Origin: Podochytrium sp. JEL0797
Taxonomy: Eukaryota > Chytridiomycota > Chytridiomycetes > Chytridiales > Chytriomycetaceae
Reading direction: 5' to 3'
Assembly: GCA_027596195.1 (NCBI GenBank)
Contig: JADGJG010000123.1
Location: forward strand, 1 to 40,103
DNA length: 40,103 nucleotides
Position numbers and translations under genes: made by a program. Below the pieces are notes generated by a model, which was not told where the DNA came from, searched no databases, and worked only from the letters and a program-made list of their open reading frames with translations. Numbering within the stretch: position 1 is the stretch's first letter; the number at the start of each line of letters is the position of its first letter. Shown piece after piece: positions 12,620 through 23,400 of this stretch.

Positions 12620-15600
12620 TCAAACTCTCGCAACATACGAAGCAGGCACCAACCCTTCCTTCCCCCCCAACCTCCCCATCCACCAATCCGCATCCCCAGC
12701 CTCCAAAACCTCAATCTCATCATTTACATGAAAAGACAATTCCCCCGAATCCGCGCCCGTGTAATCATACAAAGCCTTCACCTTAAAAGTCTTCCCTTCT
12801 TCCAAAGCCTTCACATAATTCACGGGAAACTGCCCCTTTCCTTTCTTCCCCTCCCCTTCCCACCACGCGGAGCTCCCCGTATTCCGGTTCGTTACAACCA
12901 CTATTTCACCAGCAGAGAAGCTCAATTCTCCAGCGCATGTGGCGACATAGTCATACAACGCTTGCACGCGGTCACCGCCACCGCCTCCTCCTCCTACAAC
13001 AGCTGCTGCAGCCATACTCACAGGTCGACTCGTGATGGACGGGCTTTCGGATCGTGTGGAGGGGAGCGTGCTCGTGGGACGGCTGAGGCTTGCAGAGAAG
13101 AGACTCGCGGGGTGAATGATTTCTTTGATGTAGTTGAATGGAACGAGACCTTGTGTGTTGGTTCGTTTCGATTGAACCTTTTAATCCCGCGGGGGGTGAA
13201 GTTAGAACGTGGGAGGGAGGTATAAAAGTGGATAAGTATACCTGAATCCATCCGTTCAATTCTTCTCCGAGGGCTTCCAACTCTTCTCCCTCAGAGATGC
13301 TCAGTTCTCCATCCGCTTGCGCGTCGTAGCCGTACTGCGTGACAAAGTTGCGTGTGGCTGCAATCGTGAGAGCTCCCCGCGGTGGCGACACTCCACCGAC
13401 GCTGCCATTTCCAGCACCTTCCGCGTTTTCGACAGCGGAAACGGCAACCACTGGGGGGGTGAGAGGGAGAGAAGGGGGGGGGGGTTAGCGTGCGTGTGTT
13501 TGTGAATCGAAGGGTCTAAGAGTCTCACCATTCGCTTCTTCCAACATGGCAATCTGAGCGGAAATACGGCTCTGCACACACTGAATCAGGTCCATCGCGT
13601 TTTCAACTTCCGCCATTTGCTAAAAAAAACAACACCACATTTTAGAGTCTTTTGGCCATATCCACGCCCACAATTTGATAAAAAAACCGTCAACTCACAT
13701 CAAAACTCCCCGACGGATTCCCAAACTGCGGTGTCGTAGTATACGCCGACGCGAGCTGCTTGATGCCTTCATACTCAACCTGCTTCTTTCCCAATGTGGA
13801 ACTCAACTCGCCCATTTGCGAACGCAGGTGAGACAGTTTGAGACCGAGCGGGGTTTGCGTCGTGTCGTCCACGACCAACACGCGTTCCTGCCGAAGAACC
13901 AACATATCAGAATTTTACGACAACCCCATCCCGCACACTCCAAAAAAACACTCACCCCATCCCCCGGATACGCCTCAAACCCAAACTTTGGTGGGTCCAC
14001 AAACAACTGCGTGTTATCAAACACAAACGCCTCCGTATCTGCCTTCCCATCCACCTTCTCCACCGCCGCCCGCACCTTCCCCACACCCTCCCCAATCTCT
14101 GCAGCCACACGCGACTCGAGGTCAGTGTAGGTTGCGAATAAGGTGCGGAACGTGTCGTGGAAATCCGTGTCGAATTTCTTCATCCAGGTCGAGAGGTCGT
14201 GCGAGGAATAGCGGGATTGTTGGGAGTTGACGGCTGAGATGGCGAGGAGGTAGTCGTTGCGGGATTCGGTTAGGCGGACTTCGAGGGATTTCCATTTTTG
14301 TCGGAGCTTTTGCAGCTTCCGGGTTTTGTGGGGTGTGGCTTTGTGGGGGGGGTTTGTGTTTGGGGCTTTCTGTTCTTTCTTCTTTTTTGGGGGGGCTTTG
14401 TGCGTTCTTCGCGGGGGGGGGGGGGGGGCGGGGGGGTGTTACCATTTCGACACGCTCTTCTCCGTCCATTCTCGAAACGGCGTTTTTGATCACGTTGAAT
14501 CCCGAGTTGGGTTTTTTGGCGGTTTCTTCGTATTTTCTTTTGGCGGATTCGGTTTCTTTGGAGGTTCGTTCGTAGGTTGATTTGGCTATTGAAAAACGAA
14601 TTAATTACATCAGTCGGCGTATTGAAACACAAACACACACACACACACACAAATCGGGGGGGCTACATACTCTTGTCCAAATCGTCAAAACTCGCAAACA
14701 ACTCATGCTGATACCGAATCGCAAAATCCATCGTCTTTTTGAGCGAACCCGTGCGGTCTTTGGTGTAATCTTTGAGGAATTCGGAAATTTCGTTGGCCGT
14801 GCGTTCGCTGGCTGTAGAACGCGTTTTGGCAATGCGTTCCGAGGAGAGGATGAGGGCGAGGTAGGTGGTGTAGGCGGCTCTGGGATTGGAATTTTGAAGG
14901 GAGGGTGATGTCAGAGTTGGGGTGCATGTCGGGGTGAGGTGTGTGATGGATCGGTTGTTTCTTTCGCGAATTGGACGTATTTGCTCGTGCGTTTCTTTTC
15001 GCTCGCTCCGCGCGCGCGCAATCGCGCCACACTACGCGCCATTGCCTTTCGTACATATCCGCTACGCGCGACGCTTTGCTTCAGTTACGCTACGCGCTTC
15101 GCTTCACTACGCTGCGCCGCACTGCGCGCGCGCGCGCTTTCCCGCCCGCCATCGCGCAATCGCGCAATCACACGCTCCAGACACAAAATACTGAACGCCA
15201 CGGTAATGGCAATCGGCAATCGGCGATCGACACTCGGCATTCATTCCAACACATTACACACACCTCACGGTGGACCCATCGTCATTCACATAGTATTCGA
15301 CATCATCGGGAGTCGTATGGTTGTTGAGCGAACCCCCACTGGCCGAAGTGGACTTGCTGTCACGCAATTTCGAAGCAGATGGAAACAAGGTGGATGTTTT
15401 GCCGAGGTTGGTTGAGAGGGTGGGACCCCTTTTGAATTTTTTGGATTGGAGAGACTTTGACTGTTGTGTGGATGGGGTCGATGTGGGGTTAGGGTAGTGT
15501 GGGGCGAATGAGTGAATTCAGTTTCATCGGGCATTTCAAATGAACAAGCAATCAAAGGCAAGATTCATTCGAAACAGATAGTGAGTGATGAGACAGTTGT

Positions 15601-15843
15601 ACATACGAGCTTGTCGAGCCCCTTTGCATAGTCCTCATCGAGCTTCGCCTTTTCCTTCATGAAGGTGCGAAGATCAGCGAGTAGTTCCAAATTGGCCTCC
15701 GCTCTTGTCTGCAGTTTTGACAGCTGCTGTTGCAGCTTTGTTCTGACTTGCTGTGTGAGTAAAAAGTAGAAAAGGGAGTGTGAGTAGAAAGAGAAGGGTG
15801 AGTAGCGTGGCACAACACGACTCGACTCAACTCGTGTGGCCAT
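12620..15843 (-). CDS. F-BAR domain protein with three C-terminal SH3 domains
   Basis: Likely membrane-curvature adaptor linking endocytosis to actin assembly, of the Bzz1/srGAP/syndapin type. Modelled exons: 15843-15832, 15750-15607, 15460-15264, 14879-14671, 14585-14443, 14369-13956, 13887-13699, 13619-13529, 13450-13242 and 13177-12620. All join in phase: 2,166 nt, 721 aa. The FCH part has LLADLRTFMKEKAKLDEDYAKGL; the rest of the F-BAR helices run to about residue 400. Three SH3 domains follow, each with a GELS-type core: one ending GLVPFNYIKEI, then ALYDYVATCAGELSF ending QFPVNYVKAL, then ALYDYTGADSGELSF ending LVPASYV. Yeast Bzz1 has two SH3 domains, so three is a variation. The 12-nt first exon is the weakest part of the model. 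The 384-nt intron 14880-15263 is unusually long and CpG-rich. Confidence 0.88.
14413..14436. repeat. Poly-G/C tract in an F-BAR gene intron
   Basis: Sixteen G, one C, then seven G on the plus strand, inside intron 14370-14442. On the sense strand it is poly-C soon after the donor. It could form a G-quadruplex on the template strand and is prone to length errors. Confidence 0.8.
14633..14650. repeat. (AC)n microsatellite in an F-BAR gene intron
   Basis: Nine AC dinucleotides within intron 14586-14670. Simple-sequence repeat with no evident role. Confidence 0.85.
14990..15190. repeat. CpG-rich degenerate repeat filling an F-BAR gene intron
   Basis: Within the 384-nt intron 14880-15263. Many variants of a ctacgcg/tacgctacgcg word and alternating CG runs (near 15010-15020 and 15125-15138), plus a direct repeat atcgcgca at 15151-15168. 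Similar in style to the long RINT1 introns. Confidence 0.55.
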
Positions 15844-15886
15844 GTCAAAGAATCTTTCTTTTTTTTTTTTTTTTTAACAAAGTCAA
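15844..15886. promoter_or_regulatory. 43-bp divergent intergenic region with poly-T tract
   Basis: The only sequence between the two start codons of the F-BAR gene (-) and the Nop12 gene (+). It holds an uninterrupted T tract at about 15858-15876. Poly(dA:dT) tracts exclude nucleosomes in fungi, so it may serve both genes; 5' leaders must overlap or be extremely short. Confidence 0.55.
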
Positions 15887-17171
15887 ATGTCTCTCTTCAA
15901 CTTTGGCGCAGCGCCTGTCGCCGCCGACGCGGCACTCGATTCGCTGTTTGCAGCCACAAAGACCACAGAAGTAGCGCCGTTGAAGCGCAAAGTCGCCATT
16001 GCCACAAAGGCGGAGAAGCGAAAGAAGAAGGGCGACGACGACGAACCAAAAGTATCCATCGCTTCCTCAGACGAAGAAGAAGAAGACGACGATGAAGAAG
16101 AAGACGATTCCACTACTACCCCAAAAAAGAAGCGCGCTGCCCCAACAAAGGAAGAACAGGAAAAGAACGCTCGCACTCTGTTTGTGGGAAACCTGCCTCT
16201 CTCTGCAACTACAAAGGAAGGTTCCAAGAAAGTCTTGGCTCTCTTCAAGGAACACGGTGCTGTCGAGTCGCTGCGATTCCGCTCCATCGTGAGTTTACAT
16301 CACTGCCCACTAGTTGATCTGATCCCACCCCACTCCTACAGGCATTCTTGAACAACGTGCCCCGCAAAGTCTCGTATCTCGCAAAGGAATTCCATCCCAG
16401 CAGAGACTCGCTGAACGCCTACATTGTCTACAAGGACAAGTCCTCCATCGATAACGCACTCGCACTCAACGGATCCCTCTTTGAGGGCAAGCACATTCGC
16501 GTCGACAAGGCCACAAAGCCGGTACGCAATAATCGATTGCTCCTTTGTTCCGCTTTGCCCTGTTGCCTTTAGGCTGATTCAAAACCTTGCAGGACGTGAG
16601 CGACAACAAAATGTCTGTTTTCTTGGGCAACTTGCCCTTTGATATTGTCGAAGAAGCCGTGTGGGAGTTTTTTGGCGACTGCGGTGAAATCAGTTGAGTT
16701 TCCTTCTTTTCTTTCGCGTCGAGAAAATATCGACACGACACTTGCGCAACCAATCTTTCTAACAATTCTCCTTCTATCTATGCAGAAAACGTGCGCATCA
16801 TTCGTGACAAAAAAACAAACATTGGCAAAGGATTCGGATATGTTCAATTTGCCGAATCTCATTCCCTCGAAATTGCGCTCAAGATGGATGGTCAGAAACT
16901 CGCTGGGCGTGACGTGAGAGTCTCCAAGTGTTCCAAGTCGCAGGTTTTGCAGCGGTTGAAGAGGAAGGGTGGGGATGGGAAAGGGAAGCCTTTGAATCGG
17001 TTTGCGGCTGCTGCTTCTGGGGGCCGTGGAGGTTCTTCTGCGCGTGGGGGTTCGTCTGCGCGTGGAGGTGCTGCTCGTGGTCGTGGAGGCGCGTCTGCGC
17101 GTGGTGGTGCGTCTTCGCGTGGTGCTAGTCGTGGTGGTCGTGGGGGAGCGAGTCGTGGGGCAAACAAATAG
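15887..17171 (+). CDS. NOP12: Nucleolar RNA-binding protein Nop12/RBM34
   Basis: Ribosome-biogenesis factor (yeast Nop12 acts in pre-25S/5.8S rRNA maturation). Exons 15887-16288, 16342-16521, 16593-16692 and 16786-17171 total 1,068 nt, 355 aa. Order: basic/acidic N-terminus with an Asp/Glu run and KKKR-type nuclear signals (residues about 35-95); RRM1 starting ARTLFVGNLP with ESLRFRSI and the long insert typical of RBM34, then NAYIVYKD; RRM2 starting SVFLGNLPFDIVEE with VRIIRDKKTNIGKGFGYVQF; and a C-terminal Arg/Gly/Ser-rich tail (about 60 residues of GGRGG and SARGG repeats). The RRM spacing and the RIIRDKxTxIGKGFGYV signature are those of RBM34/Nop12. The head-to-head partner is the F-BAR gene, 43 bp away. 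Confidence 0.93.
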
Positions 17172-17281
17172 GGGCAAATTATTCACGCCAAAGGAAAGAC
17201 CAACAAGATCTGTTTTTTTGATACTCTTTTTCAATGCAATTTCGTCAAGGGCTTGTTTGGAACGCGTCCAACATTCACTAC

Positions 17282-17370
17282 ATCCCATTCCTTCGAAATT
17301 GCGCTCAAAAACTTATTGGGCGTGACGTGAGAGTCAGGATTGTTCCAAATCGGAGGTATCCCCGCGGTTA
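17282..17370 (+). pseudogene. Decayed partial copy of the Nop12 RRM2 exon
   Basis: The sequence from about 17286 matches the Nop12 last exon from about 16859: cattcc[c/t]tcgaaattgcgctcaa, then after a gap of about 14 nt in the copy, tgggcgtgacgtgagagtc, then diverged gttccaa and cgg words. It sits about 115 nt after the Nop12 stop in the same orientation, so a small tandem duplication that lost coding capacity is likely. It is not part of the next gene as modelled. Confidence 0.75.
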
Positions 17371-17432
17371 TTTTTTCTATGTACGATACGTTTTCAATTA
17401 ATTAATTTTTTTTCATTTATTTTTGTTCAAAA

Positions 17433-20400
17433 ATGCTTGGACGTTCCGAAGCGACGCGTCCCGCGTCCCGCCACCCGCCAACGGCACCAGCCCCAACGGG
17501 CATGGATATCGATGCAGATGGCCCACTGCCAGTATCTGCCTCCCACGATCTGTCCGACGAGAGCGAAATGGAATTGGACAAGTCCGCCCCGCCACAAGGC
17601 GCTTTCGAACACGAAGAGATGGCCCCAACGATCAACCACAGTAACTGCCATTCTTGATATTCTCTAGGTTTTCATTTCCACCCGCAACTCACTATTCCCA
17701 ATTCAATCAGAAGCCGCTCAGCATGCCGCCTCCGTCTCGCTCCTGCCAAGCCCGCAGCTCGCTGGATTCAAAGATGTGGAAATGGGAGAAGACGATCGTT
17801 TTGACTTCTTCCTCTCCTCGGAGCACATGCCTGCGGACAGAATGGATGTGGATCCGAGCGAGTCCGTTACCCCCGAAGCCAATTTGGAGCCTGCGCAGCA
17901 AGATGTTCTGGATGAGATGAAGGGCGTTTTCCGAATGCTCTCTTTGGTGCAGGAGCAGTCGAGCATTGGATCAAGTGAGTTGATCCGGCGCGCCACATCC
18001 ATTACCGCGTCTTTCCCCTCCGGATCTCTAAAACCCTAAACAGTTGAGAAGATCGTGATCGAACAATCCCAGTTTAAGAAGCTGTGCAACAAGCTGTCTC
18101 CCAACTCGTACAAGTCGCTTGCGAGCGTGGACTATCGCGCGTTGGACAACGCGACTCTCAATCTTGTTGGAATGTGGGTGTCCTTTATTCTTCCGACTTT
18201 TGCCTTATCTGTGTTTTGAATTATCACTTGCTGTGTTTAGATACGGGAATAGAGAGATGATTGCGCGTTTGATGTACGAGAAAGGACTGTTTGGCCCAGA
18301 AACGTGAGTGTGCGCGATTTCATTATTTTTTTTTGTTGCCACACTTCGAACGGCAAAGCATCGGAATCCGAGTCGCGCAGTGAAATACGGGATTTTCGAT
18401 TGACAAGCGAGCGCTGCTTTGTTTTGAGTGAATTTGCTAAAAGGACCACCGCAGTCTCGATAAGTTGCTCCTTTCCACCAACGACAAAACCAAGATCAAC
18501 GAAAACATTTATTGGTTTGCTTCCGGAATCTACGTTGCGTTGACGGAAACCATGAGGGATCCTGATTCCGGCAAAATGACCATGTCCGGATTCGGATTCT
18601 TCTGGCCCGAAGTCTCGTCTTGGGACGACGGCGCGAACCACTCAGTCATCAAGAACCGCGTGGCTTTCATGAGGTAGAAATCAACGCTTTCTCTTGAATG
18701 CTGTCTGATTTGTTTTCCCGAGCATTCGCCAGGTACCTCACCAAGCTCACGACAGGGCAGTTCTGTCTCATGACCGAGTCGGATGTGAACGCGATCGAAT
18801 TGGACTGTTTCGAAAGCTCGCATCAGCCATCGCAAGTCCCAGAGATACATTTTTGAGGTGGTTCAGTCGCAGAAGCAGGTTTGTCGCGTTTACTCCGTTC
18901 AACTCCTTCACCTCTGAGCCATTTCTCCCACAGGAAGAGAAGGTTGAAATCGGAGACGGATTCACGGTCCCGCATCACAAGCTTTCAGACTCGGCCAATC
19001 CTGCGCGTTCACCGCAGCTTCTTTGTGGCGACACGAACCAAGGATTCGTTGTGTACTCCACCACTGCCGAACTAGTTCACAAGTATGCGAGATCCGAGAC
19101 CATGATGTCCATCAGGTATTTTAGCTTGAGAGTATATCGTGACTTGAGTTTTAACACCCCTCGTTCAGAAACTCCAACCAACCGGTCCAACTGTCGCTGT
19201 CGCTTTCGTCCAAGGAAATGGATATTTTGATTAATGGCATATTCAAGTGGCGCTTTCAGTACGAGGTGGACACGTACGCAAAAGCCACGAAAACCGTCAC
19301 AAACAGGATCAAAACTGAGGTCGATGATCACCTTCGCGACATTCGATCCAGAAGCCCAACTGTCGACGCCGCCGTGGAGCGTCGCTTTATCGAAGCCATG
19401 CGCGACATTTTCGTTTTCGTTCATGAAGACGGCGAGATAGATGATTTTGAGAGTTTGACGGGAATTTTCATCAAGGATGAGCAGTTACCGCCGCCATCCG
19501 AGCCTTCTCTTCTCGCCGCCGCTGCTGAGCCCGAGATCTCCCGTGACGAGATGTTGGACACGCCTCGGCATATCGGTGAGGAGGATTTTGTCGTTTCTCA
19601 TTCAGTTTCTCCAATCTTTCCTCTGAGTTTCTCTTCACCCAGACACCGATGCGACTCCTGTCGAGGTTCTTGACGACATGCAAGACGTGCAAGACGTGCC
19701 TTCTCCTGCGTCGCCACCAACAGTTGTTTTGAGTGCCAGGCAACAGGAATTGCTTGATTCTCGCGTCAATAAGGTGGATTTGAGCACGCTCGTTGACAAG
19801 TTGAGAGGACTGAAACCAAACTCGGACATGTACAGTAAAGTGCGTTCTGCTTTGGGATTGGGTAGCGCGTAAGTGATCAGGATCAACACTCGCTTCGACC
19901 TCAATTAATCTTTGTTTTTGGCCAGGAACTCACATTCGCGCGGTTACAGCCCACCCCGCTATCAATTGTCGCAGGAGGAGACGGATACTATCACCTTGCT
20001 TCTTGGCAGCGATCTCCGCGATACAATCATTTCCGAATTCAGGGCATGGTGCTTCACGACCCTCCGAAAAATCCAAAGTTCTTATTTTGAGGACGTTGTT
20101 GTTTCTTTGGAGCGCGATCGTAAGCGCGAGGAGCTCAAGGACGTTACGAAATGCGAAATTTGCGCGCAGCTTGAAGTTCTGATCAAAGCCATCAATGCCA
20201 AAAGCGGAAATTCCAACGGGTATGATGCACTCTCTTGAATTCTCTTCGGATCGATCTCTAATAATTCTAATTCAATTATAGCAAGCTCTTCATTTCTAAA
20301 GTCAACAACTCGTATTCTGTCGAGGTTTCAGAAGAGTTCACCGTGCCTGCCGCACTTCAGTGTCAAGTCTTCAACTTGTATTTATCGGAGCAGGACGTCT

Positions 20401-23400
20401 TGAAGATGAAAGCCGACCCCAAGTACATTCCGACAGCGAACTTTGGAAGTCCGCGGAGCACTTTGACTTTCCCGATGACGCACAAAATTCGGTAATATTC
20501 TCCACAAAGCCGCATGAGCCCTGTATTGATTTTTATTTGTATACCTAGGCACATTCAGTATTTGGGGGCCATGTTGCTTGTTGTTGCGGACGATCCCGAA
20601 ACGGAAAAGACGCACGTTTACACCATTCCTTCGGGGTCCACTCGCGTCGAACCAAGAAAGTCGCTGCACAAGGAGAGACTCGGGGATCATTATCACGTGT
20701 CCGTGAACGAGAAACTCGGAATGCTCGCGTTTCTGACTTCCAACATGAGACTCGTCATTTTCAAGTTCAACGACAAATTGACAACACTCTCGGGATACGG
20801 ACAAGAGCACAATCTGGGGTTGCTATATAGCGAGGAAGTCCATGTGCGTAGTGGTGGGCTGTGTTGGGTGGCGGGAAAAGACATTGTTCAGGAGTCGGGA
20901 GACTGCCGCATTTTCCAGTTGGCAACGTGAGTCCATTTTCGTTCAGCTCATTTGAGTTGTTTTGCTGATCCGATGTTGTCGAATGCAGACAACAGTTTCG
21001 GCCCGCGGGGTTCAAGGTTTCCGAAACCGCGACCGACTTCGTTTCGACTCCAGATGGCGCCTGTCTCATGTATCTGGACAAGGATCAATCAGAGATGAAC
21101 AAAATCCTCGTGTTCAAGTATTGGACGTCGTTCAAGGAAATTCGTTTGGACTTTCCTCCCGACTTTGACCCCGCGCACTTCTCGGTGACTGCTCTTGGCC
21201 CAATGAAAAAGCAGTTCATCATGTCGCTTGATTTCACATCCAAGTCGGCGTCAAGTGCGGCGCTGGATATTCTTCGAGAGGAGTTGGAGTTGAGTTTGTT
21301 TTGGTTCGGTTTGTTTTTTGTGGCGAGCGAATGAAACTCAATCAGTTCAACTTTTTAGCACCAACTTCCAACAAGTGACCAACGGAAACAGTTCTGGGGT
21401 TATTTCTGTCAACTCGAAGTCGAGCTCGATGCTGAAAGTTTGGCCAAGCATTTGGACGCGTGAGTGTCTCGTTCCCTCCGGCCCGTTAGCTTCGACTCGC
21501 TGAACATCTTCTGACACAGAATTCCCCATCACACCGGCTTTTGAACGCACTGAATGGTCCGGCAAGCAATTGCAACCGTTTGTGACTGTCGTGACGGAGT
21601 CGGGCTTGGAACCCGAGAAATTTGAAGCGTATTGGAAGAACATGATCGAGTGAGTATCGGAAAATCTTTTCATCACGGCGTGCATGTCACTGAATCGGCT
21701 GGCATCAAAAGAACGTTCAAAGCGTCCACACAGAAACCCACCGGGACTTCGCTCTCGAAGATTGAGCTCGGGACCATGCTGTTGCGCTCTTTTGATCCTC
21801 TCGCGTACACCTCCGAATATCCTGCCGGAGAATGGTTGATCTGTTTGGTTTCATTGATCCCAATCCAGTTGGCGATCGCGCGTGATAGTCAGTTTTTGCC
21901 CCTGAAGGACGGAATTCAATCGGCGGACATTGTTGGCGCTGATTTCACGACGATGCTCGACAATTTAACCTTGGGGTGGTATGAGTCGCTGTTCAGCTAT
22001 TATTCCGATATGGTTTGTTGCGGTTCAAATTTGACTCGCGTGTTTTGTCTCGTAACTCATTTCTGAACAGCCCGTTCGCGTCGTTTCGAGCATGGGGGAA
22101 CAGGTGAGTAACGAAGACGTGAGATCTGGGAAATGCGTGTTCTGACGATTTTTCGTGTTGCAGAGTGTCGGGAAGTCGTATTCGTTGAATCATTTGTCAG
22201 ATACGTCGTTCGCGAGCTCCGCCATGAGAACCACGGAGGTAAAGAATCAATGAATTTATATTTGAAGCACGCATGAATTCAACTCAACTCATGCTGACAG
22301 GGCGTTTGGATGACGGCGTCTTGCAACTCTTCGTGTTTGATTGTGTGTTTGGACTTCGAGGGAGTTCAATCGGTTGAGCGCTCTGTTCAAGAAGACACGT
22401 TTCTTGTTCTCTTGTGAGTCGATTCGACAGGGTGGGGATGTTGAAATTTGACAGCAACACGGCCATCTCGAACTTGATTTTGTTTCGCAACAATTTCGTT
22501 CTCGCGAGGAGCATTCAAGAGCTGTTCACAAGGTACGGAGCGCTCCGGAACTCACAGATTCTTCTCTTTCGAAGATTCTGATTTCGTTGTGGGATGCAGC
22601 TTCCAGGCTTCGTCTTCGATCCTCGACCCAGAGAAGAATCGCCCGCTGTTGTTCAACTCTTATTTGGCTGTAATTGTTCGTGACGTGGTACCGCAAGACC
22701 GCGAAGGAATAGTCCAAGAGTTCAGGTGAACTCATTCTCGTTTTGCGACCTCGTTTTGCGACTGACTCCCAGCGAATTCACAGAACCAAAATCGCGACCA
22801 TCATCTACAAGGAGAAGAGCAACAACTTTATTTCCAAACTCTTTGGGCAGAAGCTTGAAATCGTGAGTGAACGTGAACTTTCTCGAACTCGCGTTTTTTG
22901 ACACTTTGATTTCGTCAGATTCCGTGGCCTGTTATTCAAGATTCCGAGTTTTACGAGGAGTTCCATTACTTGAAGGACATGCTTTTGGAGCAAGATGGAT
23001 ACAAAAACGGCATCACGTTCCTGACCATCTTGAAAACTCTGATGATCAAGTTGCGTATTGCGGACTGGAGCTCCATCGATTCGTCATTGATTCAACAACG
23101 CGTCACTTGGCTTCTGAGCTCATTGCCACTCGCTTTCTCGCATGCGTTGTCTGAGTTGGATCCGATCCCAGAGCCGTTGAAGGTGTGGCGGGAATATTTG
23201 TTTGCGTCGTTCAAAATTCTGATTCACACTTTTTTCAGAGCCTGGACACGAACGAGCTTATCGAGAATCCAAACGACCAGGGCTTTTTCTTTTCGTCCTC
23301 AGACTCGGATTGCGACATTGCTGAAGCAATCAAGCTCTTTGAAATCAACCACCCTCGCCACGAAAACGAGCCCAACTGGATCGCCGGGCTCGAGTCGTTT

